Source: Rhodocyclaceae bacterium
GTDB taxonomy: Bacteria; Pseudomonadota; Gammaproteobacteria; Burkholderiales; Rhodocyclaceae
NCBI GenBank assembly: GCA_008080565.1
Contig: VIKE01000023.1
Span: 50,548 to 104,629, forward strand
Reading direction: 5' to 3'
DNA length: 54,082 nt
The first letter of the stretch is position 1. Each line of letters begins with the position of its first letter. The notes below the pieces were generated by a model. It was not told the DNA's origin. It was given only the letters and a program-made list of their open reading frames with translations, and did not search any database. Below are positions 1 through 8,400 of the stretch, in pieces. Made by a program: the position numbers and the translations under genes.

Positions 1-224
1 AGAAAACCGGCCTGGACGAGCATCGTCGCACCGACCGCTTCGAGCACGAGAAACGAGGCCGCGCCAAAGGCCGTATTGGCGACGCGCAGTTCCGACCATT
101 TGCGAAAGCTGCGCGGGGTAAACCGCAGCGCGTAGTCTTCCAGGGTTTCGTTGGCAACCCAGGTGTTGTAGTCGCGCCGGATTTTGATGATGCGCTGGGT
201 GGCCGTCGTGAGCTGTGGATCCAT
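1..224 (-). CDS. N-terminal fragment of a transporter-like membrane protein (partial)
   Basis: Only the first 75 codons are present, read leftward from ATG at 224; the rest lies outside the window. The fragment starts MDPQLTTATQRI, has a basic and aromatic stretch (RRDYN, then WVANETLEDYALRF), and becomes hydrophobic from about residue 53, like a first membrane helix. From memory, this N-terminus resembles the permease-like module of symporter/histidine-kinase fusions in beta- and gammaproteobacteria. No kinase part is visible, so that assignment is inference. The 72 bases between this gene and the pyrC-like gene hold nothing recognisable. Confidence 0.45.
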   Translation of the reverse strand, partial: MDPQLTTATQRIIKIRRDYNTWVANETLEDYALRFTPRSFRKWSELRVANTAFGAASFLVLEAVGATMLVQAGF

Positions 225-296
225 GCGGCGATTAAACCATGAATAGACAGCTCGGACGGGCAGGCGAATTACTGCTGAACGCCCCGTGCAACCACC

Positions 297-1544
297 TCAA
301 GCCTGATAAACAACGCGTCCGCCAACCAGCGTGGACTTCACCTTGCCGGTCATCATGTAGCCCGTCCATGGCGAATTCTTGCCACGACTCTTGAGGGCTT
401 CCGGCGTCAATTGCCAGGTTGCTTCCGGGTCGAAGATGCAGATGTCGGCTGCAGCACCGACGCCGAGCTGACCACTGGGCAGGCCGAGGACAGCAGCCGG
501 CGCCGAGGTTATTCGGGCCAGCGCGTCAGGCAGGCTAACACCGGCTTCTTCGGCCCATTTCAGGGTCAGCGGCAGCAAGACCTCAAGCCCGGTCGCCCCC
601 GGCTTGGCTTCGCCGAAAGGCAGCAACTTGTCGTCAGCACCGACCGGCGTGTGGTCGGAACAGATGGCAGCCAGCCCGGTAGCGGCTGCTTTCGACAAGG
701 CCTGACGATCACTCTGGGCGCGCAGCGGCGGGCTGAAACGGGCGTGCGGATTGAAGTAGCCGATGTCGTTTTCGGTGAGCAGCAGGTGATGGACGCCGAT
801 GTCGAAAGTGACCGGCAGGCCTTCGTGTTGTGCCCGCTGGACGAGCGCCACACCGGCGGCCGACGACAGGCGGGTCAGATGCACCCGGCAGCCGGTATCG
901 CGCACGAGCTGGACGATGGTGCCGACGGCAATGGTTTCGGCGGCGACCGGAATGCCGGCCAGGCCAAGACGGCTGGAGACTTCGCCTTCGTGCGCGATGC
1001 CGTTGCGCGACAGCCAGTAATCCTGCGGCTGCAGCCAGATGGCGAAGCCGAAGGTGGCGGCGTATTCCATGGCGCGGAGCAGGGCTTCGGTGTCGGTGAC
1101 CGGCCGGTTGGCCTGCGAGAAGGCAACGCAGCCGGCTTTCTTGAGGCCGGCTAGCTCGGCCAGACGCTCGCCATTGAGGCCGAGGGTCAAGGCGCCAAGC
1201 GGCAGGACGCGCGCCTTGCCGATTTCGGCACCGCGATGGACCAGACGGTCAGCCAGTTCGGGCTCGTCAAGCGGCGGATCGGCATCGGGCGGAACGACAA
1301 CCGAAGTCACGCCCCCGGCGACGGCAGCGGCCAGTTCGGCTTCGATGGAGTTGAGGCGGGCGCCGAGGTCGATCAGGCCCGGACAGACCACGCAACCAGC
1401 GGCGTCGATGCTTTTGCCGGCGACGAAGCCGGCCGGTGCTTCGCCCAGCCCGACGACCTTGCCGTCGGCGATGTAGAGCGAAGTGCTGCGGTCAACGCCG
1501 TTTTTCGGGTCAATTACGCGACCGTTCTTGATTTCGATGTTCAT
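297..1544 (-). CDS. pyrC': Dihydroorotase-like protein PyrC' (probably non-catalytic)
   Basis: A 415-residue amidohydrolase-fold protein of the dihydroorotase family, last gene of the pyrR-pyrB-pyrC' cluster. The active-site His-x-His motif that normally follows PG(L/F)ID is missing: the sequence there (about residues 55-66) is PGLIDLGARLNS. Other family landmarks remain (VHHLLLTENDI, CSDHTPVG). In Pseudomonas the homologous inactive PyrC' is a structural partner of aspartate transcarbamoylase, and the same role is likely here, with the catalytic dihydroorotase encoded elsewhere. ATG 1544 is chosen because it begins MNIEIKNGRVID and lies 4 bases after the pyrB stop, preceded by GGGGAA. Confidence 0.85.
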   Translation of the reverse strand: MNIEIKNGRVIDPKNGVDRSTSLYIADGKVVGLGEAPAGFVAGKSIDAAGCVVCPGLIDLGARLNSIEAELAAAVAGGVTSVVVPPDADPPLDEPELADRLVHRGAEIGKARVLPLGALTLGLNGERLAELAGLKKAGCVAFSQANRPVTDTEALLRAMEYAATFGFAIWLQPQDYWLSRNGIAHEGEVSSRLGLAGIPVAAETIAVGTIVQLVRDTGCRVHLTRLSSAAGVALVQRAQHEGLPVTFDIGVHHLLLTENDIGYFNPHARFSPPLRAQSDRQALSKAAATGLAAICSDHTPVGADDKLLPFGEAKPGATGLEVLLPLTLKWAEEAGVSLPDALARITSAPAAVLGLPSGQLGVGAAADICIFDPEATWQLTPEALKSRGKNSPWTGYMMTGKVKSTLVGGRVVYQA

Positions 1545-1548
1545 TTGA

Positions 1549-2508
1549 TCAATTCCCCGCAACGATGCTCATGACGGCCATGCGGACCGCGATACCGAAC
1601 GTGACCTGCGGCAGGATCACGGCCTGCGCGCCGTCGGCCACTGCCGAATGGATTTCGACGCCACGATTCATCGGCCCCGGGTGCATCACAATGGCGTCCG
1701 GCTTGGCCAGCGCGAGCTTTTGCGGCGTCAGGCCGTAGTGGCGGAAATATTCGCCAGCCGAGGGCAGCAGGGCGCCGGTCATCCGCTCGTTCTGCAGGCG
1801 CAGCATGATGACGACGTCGACGTCTTTCAAACCTTCGTTCATGTCGTGGAAGACATGCACGCCGAGCTTGTCGAGATGCTTGGGCAGCAAGGTTTCCGGC
1901 CCGATGGCGCGGACTTCCGGGACGCCCAGCGTGGTCAGGGCGTGGATGTCGGAACGGGCCACGCGCGAATGCAGGATGTCGCCGACGATAGCGACGCGCA
2001 GTTGCGTGAAATCCTTCTTGTAGTGACGGATCGTGTACATGTCGAGCAAGCCCTGCGTCGGGTGGGCATGGCGACCGTCACCAGCATTGACGACATGGAC
2101 GTCGTCGCGGCCGATACGCTGCAGGTGCTCGGCGATCAAGTAGGGGGCACCGCTCGAGGCATGACGCACGACGAACAGGTTGGCGTGCATGGCGACGAGG
2201 TTGTCGATGGTGTCGAGCAGGGTCTCGCCCTTGGCCGTCGACGACTTGTTGATGTCGAGGTTGATGACGTCGGCGGAGAGACGCTTGGCGGCAATCTCGA
2301 AGGTCGTCCGGGTGCGCGTCGAGTTTTCGAAGAACAGATTGAAGACGCTCTTGCCACGCAGCAGCGGTACCTTCTTGACGTCGCGGGCAGAGACCTCCAT
2401 GAACGACTCGGCGGTGTCGAGAATCTGCGTCAGGATGCGCTGCGGCAGACCTTCGATCGACAGCAGGTGGGTCAGTTCGCCGTCCTTGTTCAACTGCGGG
2501 TTATGCAT
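1549..2508 (-). CDS. pyrB: Aspartate carbamoyltransferase catalytic chain
   Basis: A 319-residue cytoplasmic enzyme that joins carbamoyl phosphate and aspartate, the first committed step of UMP synthesis. The carbamoyl-phosphate loop [13 protein letters not shown] is present near residues 58-70. The C-terminal [12 protein letters not shown] motif is also intact. The gene overlaps the end of pyrR by 8 bases and is followed after 4 bases by the pseudo-dihydroorotase, so the three are probably co-translated. ATG 2508 gives the start [12 protein letters not shown] and is preceded by a GGAGGA-type ribosome site inside pyrR. Its neighbour suggests the non-catalytic-DHO type of ATCase complex. Confidence 0.96.
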   Translation of the reverse strand: MHNPQLNKDGELTHLLSIEGLPQRILTQILDTAESFMEVSARDVKKVPLLRGKSVFNLFFENSTRTRTTFEIAAKRLSADVINLDINKSSTAKGETLLDTIDNLVAMHANLFVVRHASSGAPYLIAEHLQRIGRDDVHVVNAGDGRHAHPTQGLLDMYTIRHYKKDFTQLRVAIVGDILHSRVARSDIHALTTLGVPEVRAIGPETLLPKHLDKLGVHVFHDMNEGLKDVDVVIMLRLQNERMTGALLPSAGEYFRHYGLTPQKLALAKPDAIVMHPGPMNRGVEIHSAVADGAQAVILPQVTFGIAVRMAVMSIVAGN

Positions 2509-3010
2509 TTTCCATCCTCCAAACCAGTCGACCGTCGTCCTGCTTGCCCAGCACCAGATTCTGGTGGTCATTGAGCTCCACGACCCACGCCCCGTAGGTT
2601 GCGGCCACCGGCAATTCGCGGCCGCCGCGGTCGGCCAGCACGGCCAGTTCGATGGAGGCCGGGCGACCGTAGTCGAACAGCTCGTTGATCGCCGCCCGCG
2701 TCGTGCGGCCGGTGTACAGCACGTCATCGACTAGGATCAGGTGGCGGCCTTCGACGTCGAAGGGAATGACCGTCGGCTTGCATTGCGGGTGCAGACCCTT
2801 CTCGGCGAAGTCGTCGCGATAGAAGGAAACATCGATCAGGCCGATCTCTTCCGGCAGATCGAGCAATTCGCGCAGGCGTTCGGCAATCCAGGCGCCGCCG
2901 CTGTAGATGCCAACCAGCGCGGGCTTGCGCGACAGTTGAGGACGAATCAGGTCGGCCAGTTGGCGACACTGCGCCTCGGCATCGGGTAATACTTCAGGCT
3001 GGGGTGACAT
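2501..3010 (-). CDS. pyrR: PyrR bifunctional pyrimidine regulator / uracil phosphoribosyltransferase
   Basis: A 169-residue phosphoribosyltransferase-fold protein. The PRPP-binding signature [15 protein letters not shown] lies near residues 91-105, and [15 protein letters not shown] and DRGGRELPV are also family hallmarks. In other bacteria PyrR senses UMP or UTP and controls pyr genes, with variable uracil phosphoribosyltransferase activity. No pyr attenuator is evident upstream, where the gene runs directly out of ruvX (17-base overlap). Its regulatory mode here therefore cannot be read from the sequence. ATG 3010 gives [14 protein letters not shown]; longer in-frame starts would extend deep into ruvX. 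Confidence 0.94.
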   Translation of the reverse strand: MSPQPEVLPDAEAQCRQLADLIRPQLSRKPALVGIYSGGAWIAERLRELLDLPEEIGLIDVSFYRDDFAEKGLHPQCKPTVIPFDVEGRHLILVDDVLYTGRTTRAAINELFDYGRPASIELAVLADRGGRELPVAATYGAWVVELNDHQNLVLGKQDDGRLVWRMENA

Positions 3011-3422
3011 GGTGCGGGCTTTCGAACCAGGTTTGAAGGATGAGTTGGGCGGCCACGGCATCGAGTAGCGGCTTGGCAGATTTGCTGTTGCGACCGGTTT
3101 CACGAAGGCGGAATTCGGCATCGACGGAGGTCAGGCGCTCGTCGGCAAAGCCGACCGGCAGGTTGTAACGGCGTTTGAGGCGCTCGGCGAACTTGGTGGC
3201 CAGCCGGGTCATTTCATGCGGCGTACCGTCGGCGTGCATGGGCAGACCGACAACCAGCTGCACCGGCTGCCATTCGGCGACGAGTTTGCCGATGGCGGCA
3301 AAACGGTCGTCGTTCGATTCGGCGTGAATGGTGGTCAACGGGTGGGCCGTGCCGAGCATCGTTTCGCCGGTGGCGACTCCGATGCGCTTTTCGCCAAAAT
3401 CGAATGCGAGGACAGTGCCCAT
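2994..3422 (-). CDS. ruvX: RuvX/YqgF family nuclease (putative Holliday junction resolvase)
   Basis: A 142-residue RNase H-fold protein. The start [16 protein letters not shown] carries the first acidic residue, and [12 protein letters not shown] and [10 protein letters not shown] are the further conserved blocks. The family is linked to Holliday-junction resolution and to 16S rRNA 5' end maturation. It sits between algH (16-base gap) and pyrR (17-base overlap), the usual betaproteobacterial order. ATG 3422 is preferred over an adjacent upstream TTG. Confidence 0.93.
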   Translation of the reverse strand: MGTVLAFDFGEKRIGVATGETMLGTAHPLTTIHAESNDDRFAAIGKLVAEWQPVQLVVGLPMHADGTPHEMTRLATKFAERLKRRYNLPVGFADERLTSVDAEFRLRETGRNSKSAKPLLDAVAAQLILQTWFESPHHVTPA

Positions 3423-3438
3423 CAACGAGCTGGCCGTC

Positions 3439-3999
3439 TCATGCGTGTCCGGCCACGTCGGAAAGTTGGGTGAAGCTGATGCCGAGTTTCTGCATGGCGG
3501 CCGGCAGGCGCTCTTCCGGCGGCAGGTCGAAAAGAATTTCGGCCTTGGCCGGCACGGTCAGCCAGGAATTTTGCGCCAGCTCATTTTCAAGCTGCCCGGC
3601 ATCCCAGCCGGAGTAACCCAGCGTGACGATGATTTCGGCCGGCAGGCCTTCGCTGCCCACCGAATTGAGCACATCGCGCGAACTGGTCAGGCCGACCTCG
3701 CTGTTGACGGCCAGCGTGGACTGCCATTTGCCGATCGGACGATGGAGGACGAAGCCGCGGTCAAGCTGAACCGGGCCACCGAAATAGACGGGCAGGTTGG
3801 CCAGATTTTCGGCCGCCAGCTTGATGTCGATCTTGTCGAACAGACCAGCCAGATTCAGGTCAATCGGGCGATTGACGATGATCCCCAGCGCCCCGTTCTC
3901 ATTGTGTTCGCAAATGTAGATCAGGGCGTTCGAGAAATACGGGTCTTCCAGCGTCGGCATGGCGATGAGGAAGTTGTCGGTCAGGTTGACGTTGTCCAT
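3439..3999 (-). CDS. algH: AlgH/YqgE family protein (UPF0301)
   Basis: A 186-residue member of the YqgE/AlgH family: the N-terminus has [20 protein letters not shown] followed by [14 protein letters not shown], the family signature. The molecular function is unknown. In Pseudomonas, AlgH was named as an alginate regulator, but that role does not transfer safely. It is the first gene of the leftward algH-ruvX-pyrR-pyrB-pyrC' run and is divergent from the photolyase gene, with only 38 bases between start codons, so both promoters must overlap there. ATG 3999 is chosen because homologous sequence begins at it; upstream sequence in frame is a shadow of phr. Confidence 0.92.
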   Translation of the reverse strand: MDNVNLTDNFLIAMPTLEDPYFSNALIYICEHNENGALGIIVNRPIDLNLAGLFDKIDIKLAAENLANLPVYFGGPVQLDRGFVLHRPIGKWQSTLAVNSEVGLTSSRDVLNSVGSEGLPAEIIVTLGYSGWDAGQLENELAQNSWLTVPAKAEILFDLPPEERLPAAMQKLGISFTQLSDVAGHA

Positions 4000-4037
4000 G
4001 ACTGGAATTTTAATCGCCGGGAGGGTACAAACCAACC

Positions 4038-5444
4038 ATGAAAAAAGAAAAAGCCCTTGTCTGGTTTCGCCGTGACCTGCGTGACCATGACCACGCCGCC
4101 CTGAGCGCGGCACTGGCCGGGGCGCAACAGGTTTATTGCGCCTTTGTTTTCGACTCGGAAATTCTCGATGCACTGCCCGCCCGATGTGACCGGCGCGTTC
4201 ATTTCATTCGCGAATCGCTGGTCGAACTCGATGCCGCCCTGCACGCCAAGGGTGGCGGACTGATCGTCCGTCACGGCCGGGCCACCGAGGAAATCCCCGC
4301 GTTGGCCAAAGAACTCGGCGTATCGGCGGTGTTTGCCAACCGCGATTACGAACCATCGGCCAAGCAGCGCGATGCCCTCGTCACCGGATCACTGCAGTCC
4401 GATGGCATCGCGTTCCACGCTTTCAAGGATCAGGCGATCTTCGATGGCAATGAAGTGTTGACGCAGGCAGGCAAGCCTTTTTCGGTGTTCACGCCATACA
4501 AAAACGCCTGGTTGAAGCGGTTGACCGCAGCAGACTATGCCGAGTGGCCATGTCATGGAAAACTGGCCGGTGGCGAGTTTACGGGCATCCCAACCCTGAC
4601 CGAAATCGGCTTCGAAACCAGCGACCTGGACGCTCTGGGCATTCGCCCCGGCACGTCAGGCGCCCGCGCCTTGTGGGACGAGTTCCGTCAGGGACGTATC
4701 GAGCGCTACGGCGCCCTGCGCGACTTCCCGGCGGTCAAGGGCGTTTCCTACCTGTCAGTACATCTGCGCTTCGGCACCATCGGCATTCGCGAACTGGTCC
4801 GCACGGCACTCAACTCAAGGGACACGACCTGGCTCAACGAACTGATCTGGCGCGACTTCTATTTCATGATCCTCGACCATTTCCCGCACGTCGTCGGCAG
4901 CGCTTTCAAGCCGGCCTACGACGCCGTGCAGTGGGATAACTGGCCGGACGCCTTTGCCGCCTGGAAGGAAGGCCGCACCGGCTATCCACTCGTCGATGCC
5001 GCCATGCGCCAGCTCAATCACAGCGGCTGGATGCACAATCGGCTGCGCATGATTGTCGCTTCCTTCCTGAGCAAGGATCTGGGCATCGACTGGCGGCTCG
5101 GCGAACAATACTTTGCCGATCAGCTCAACGATTTCGACCTGTCGGCCAACAATGGCGGCTGGCAATGGGCAGCCTCGACCGGCTGCGACGCGCAACCGTA
5201 TTTCCGCATTTTCAACCCGGTGACGCAGTCCGAGCGCTTCGACCCGGAGGGCAAGTTCATCCGCCGCTACGTCCCCGAACTGGCCAAAATCGCCAACAAA
5301 TACATCCACGCGCCGTGGCAAATGGGGCGGATCGAGCAGGAAAGCATTGGGGTGGTGATCGGGCGGGACTACCCGGCGCCGATCGTCGATCACGCTACTG
5401 CCAGGGAAAAGACCTTGGCGCGCTACGCCATACTCAAAAATTAG
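4038..5444 (+). CDS. phr: Deoxyribodipyrimidine photolyase (class I CPD type)
   Basis: A 468-residue light-dependent DNA repair flavoprotein. The N-terminal antenna-binding domain starts [16 protein letters not shown]. The C-terminal FAD domain contains the blocks [33 protein letters not shown] and [19 protein letters not shown] (about residues 310-385), with the conserved tryptophans of the electron-transfer chain. Length and motifs match class I photolyases. It is transcribed alone and ends 6 bases before a perfect inverted pair of the dispersed repeat, which probably acts as its terminator. Confidence 0.95.
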   Translation: MKKEKALVWFRRDLRDHDHAALSAALAGAQQVYCAFVFDSEILDALPARCDRRVHFIRESLVELDAALHAKGGGLIVRHGRATEEIPALAKELGVSAVFANRDYEPSAKQRDALVTGSLQSDGIAFHAFKDQAIFDGNEVLTQAGKPFSVFTPYKNAWLKRLTAADYAEWPCHGKLAGGEFTGIPTLTEIGFETSDLDALGIRPGTSGARALWDEFRQGRIERYGALRDFPAVKGVSYLSVHLRFGTIGIRELVRTALNSRDTTWLNELIWRDFYFMILDHFPHVVGSAFKPAYDAVQWDNWPDAFAAWKEGRTGYPLVDAAMRQLNHSGWMHNRLRMIVASFLSKDLGIDWRLGEQYFADQLNDFDLSANNGGWQWAASTGCDAQPYFRIFNPVTQSERFDPEGKFIRRYVPELAKIANKYIHAPWQMGRIEQESIGVVIGRDYPAPIVDHATAREKTLARYAILKN

Positions 5445-5450
5445 GCATTA

Positions 5451-5488
5451 TTTCCGGTTGACCGTGGAAGGCCACGGTCAACCGGAAA
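5451..5488. repeat. Inverted pair of the dispersed repeat core; likely bidirectional terminator
   Basis: Left arm TTTCCGGTTGACCGTGG (5451-5467), 4-base loop AAGG, and an exact reverse-complement right arm (5472-5488). The arms are two oppositely oriented copies of the 14-base core found at six other loci in this window. The palindrome lies between the converging ends of phr (5444) and chpA (5495). T-rich runs lie about 10 bases beyond the hairpin on each side (CTATTTTTTG rightward, CTAATTTTTG leftward), so a terminator role for both genes is plausible. The flanking A/T tracts typical of the other copies are not clear here. Confidence 0.85.
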
Positions 5489-5494
5489 CCAGGG

Positions 5495-8400
5495 CTATTT
5501 TTTGCAATAACCAGCCACGATGCCCAGCAACTCGGCTTCGTCGTACGGCTTGCCGAGGTAGTGGTTGGCACCGATTTCGAGCGCGTAATTGCGGTGCTTG
5601 TCAGCCGTCCGCGAGGTGATCATGACCACCGGCAACGAGCGCAGACGGGCGTCTGCACGCATGTTACGGACCAGATCAAAGCCATCCATGCGCGGCATTT
5701 CAATGTCGGACAGGATGACATCCGGTGTCACCTCGACCAGTTGCTCCAGCGCATCGACGCCGTCCTTGGCCAGAATGACCTGATAACCCTCGCGCATGAG
5801 CAGGCGGCTGGTGATCTTGCGCACCGTCAGCGAATCGTCGACGACCATGACGGTCGGCAGGCGGGCCACTTCCGTAATTACAGGCGGCAACATCGACGGG
5901 ACAGCGGTGTGCACGCTGGAAACCGTCGTCCGGCTGGCCAGAGCGACCGGGTTGAGGATCAGCACGACCTTGCCGTCACCAAGTACCGTAGCACCGGCAA
6001 TACCGACGACGCGGGCGAGCTGGGCGCCGATATTCTTGACGACGACTTCCTGGTTGCCCTTGAGCTCATCGACGAGAACGCCAACCCGCTGCGAACCGGA
6101 ACGCAACAACAGCACCCAGTACTGACGATGCGCCTCCGGAACGGCTTCCATGTCACCGAGCAAGTGCGGCAGGAAATGGAAGGGATAGCGAATGCCCTGC
6201 CACTCCACCTCGCCCTTTTCGCGAACGGAGGCGAGTACCTTTTCCTTCATTTCCTTGACCTGCTCGATCATCGTCGATGGCACCGCATAGAGATGGGTGC
6301 CGACACGAACGAGCAAAGTCTGCGTCACTGCCAGCGTGAGCGGCAGGTAGAGACGGAAAGTGGTGCCCTGACCGAGCTGCGACTGGATTTCGATGCGCCC
6401 GCCGATTTCGCCGACCTCGGTTTTCACGACGTCCATGCCGACACCGCGGCCGGACAGCTGGGTCACTTCGGTGGCCGTCGAAAATCCGGGCTGGAAGATG
6501 AAGTCGTACAGCGTTTTTTCATCGGCCGCCTGCCCCGGCTGGAGCAGGCCCATGGCCTCGGCGCGAGCGCGGATGCGGGCAAGATCGAGGCCCTTGCCGT
6601 CGTCGCTCATGGCCAGAATGATTTCATTGCCTTCCTGCGACAGCTTGATGACGATTTCGCCGGCCTCCGGCTTGCCGGCGGCAAGCCGCTCCTCGCGGCT
6701 CTCGACGCCGTGCGTGACAGCATTGCGCAGCATGTGTTCGATCGGCGCCAGCATCTTGTCGAGTACCGAACGGTCGATATCGACCTGACCGCCGACGATA
6801 TCAAGATTGGCCCGCTTGCCGACTTCCTTGGCGGTCTGCCGGACAATACGGTAGAGGCGCTCAGTCTGGCTGGCGAACGGCACCATGCGCACGCCCATGA
6901 GTTCCTGCTGCAGGCTGCGATTGAGGCGCGACTGGGCAAGAATCGCCGCGTTGGCGTCGTCGAGGTTCTTGAGCAGACTCTGCTGGACGGTTGCCACGTC
7001 GTTCACCGACTCGGCCATGAAACGGGTCAGTTCCTGGAAACGGGTAAAACGGTCGAGTTCGAGCGGATCGAAATCAACCTCGCTGTCTGGCGTCTGGGCT
7101 ACACGCGCCTGGATCTGCGACTCGGCCTGGATTTCGATTTCGCGCAACTGGCGGCGCAGACGAATGACGTTTTCGGTCAGTTCAAGCAGCGACCCTTTGA
7201 GGCTGCGCATCTCGCCCTCAATCCGCGTGCGGGCGATCGACAATTCGCCGGCCTCGCTGACCAGACGATCAATGAGATCGGCGCGGACACGCAGCGTAGG
7301 CCGCTGACCGGCGGCCTCGGCCTCGGCATCCGCTTCGGTTTCCACCGGCGGCAACGGCCCCGCAACAGCCGGCATCTCGGCAGCCGTATGCTGGACTTCC
7401 GGAGCGACGGGCTCCTGAGGGCCTGCCCGCAAACGCTCGACAACCTGATCCAGCGCATCACAACCGTTTTCAATTTCATCGATGAATGCCGGCGTCACGT
7501 GTCCGGCGCGCAGGGCTTCTTCAACCCGAGCCTCAAGCTGGTGCGTCGCTTCGCCGAGATTCATCGCCCCAGCCATGCGCGCGCTGCCCTTGAAGGTATG
7601 CAACAGTCGGGCAATCGCATGCGGCGCCGCATCACCCGCCAGATCGCCGCGCCAGGCACGGACCTGGGTGGTCAGGTCGCGTGTCAGATCGACGGCTTCC
7701 TCAAGGAAGATCGGCAACAGTTGCTCGTCGAGCTCGTCGTTGAGCAACGGCAAAGCTGGTGCTGGCGCGACGTGAAGCGCCTCAGCGACAACTTCGGGAG
7801 CCTCCGCCTGGCCTGGCATTGCGATGATCTCGGCCCCTGCCGGCAATCTCTCCTCGCCGGGCAGGGCGGCATGGAATACATCCTCCAGCGCCGCGATCAA
7901 CTGCGTCTGCTCGTCCGGCGAACGCTGCATGGCGAGGCCGGCAAACATTTCTTCCAGTGTAATGATGGCCTGGCGAACTGTTTCAATGCCCTCGATACTT
8001 TCCGCCTGCCCCGAGCCATCGCGCCGCAACAAGGCGTGCTCGAGCGCCACAGCGAGCCGGTTGAGCGGCATCAGGCCAACCGTTGCGGCAATGCCGCCAA
8101 GGGTATGCGCGGCACGGGTCATTTCAAAAGTAGTCGGAGCTGATGGATCAGCGTCAATGACCGCATAGCTGTCGACCAGCGTCTGCAGGTGACCACGGGC
8201 CTCTTCGCGGAATATGTCGTAAAGCGTTGGCGACTCGCCAACCGGCTCCGGCGAAACAAGCACTGGCTGCTCACTTTCCAGCGTTGCCGACAGCATCACC
8301 TCTTCCGGCTCGACCAGCGCTTCCGGTTCTTCAGGCAAGGCCAGCGCTTCTATTTCTTCGACTTCCTGAGTTGACTGACCGACCATTTCGGAGGGCGTTT

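Noticed and set aside
5561..8143. Long open frame (860 codons) on the plus strand
   Set aside because: It lies entirely antisense to chpA, has no family motifs, and such frames are expected opposite GC-rich genes.
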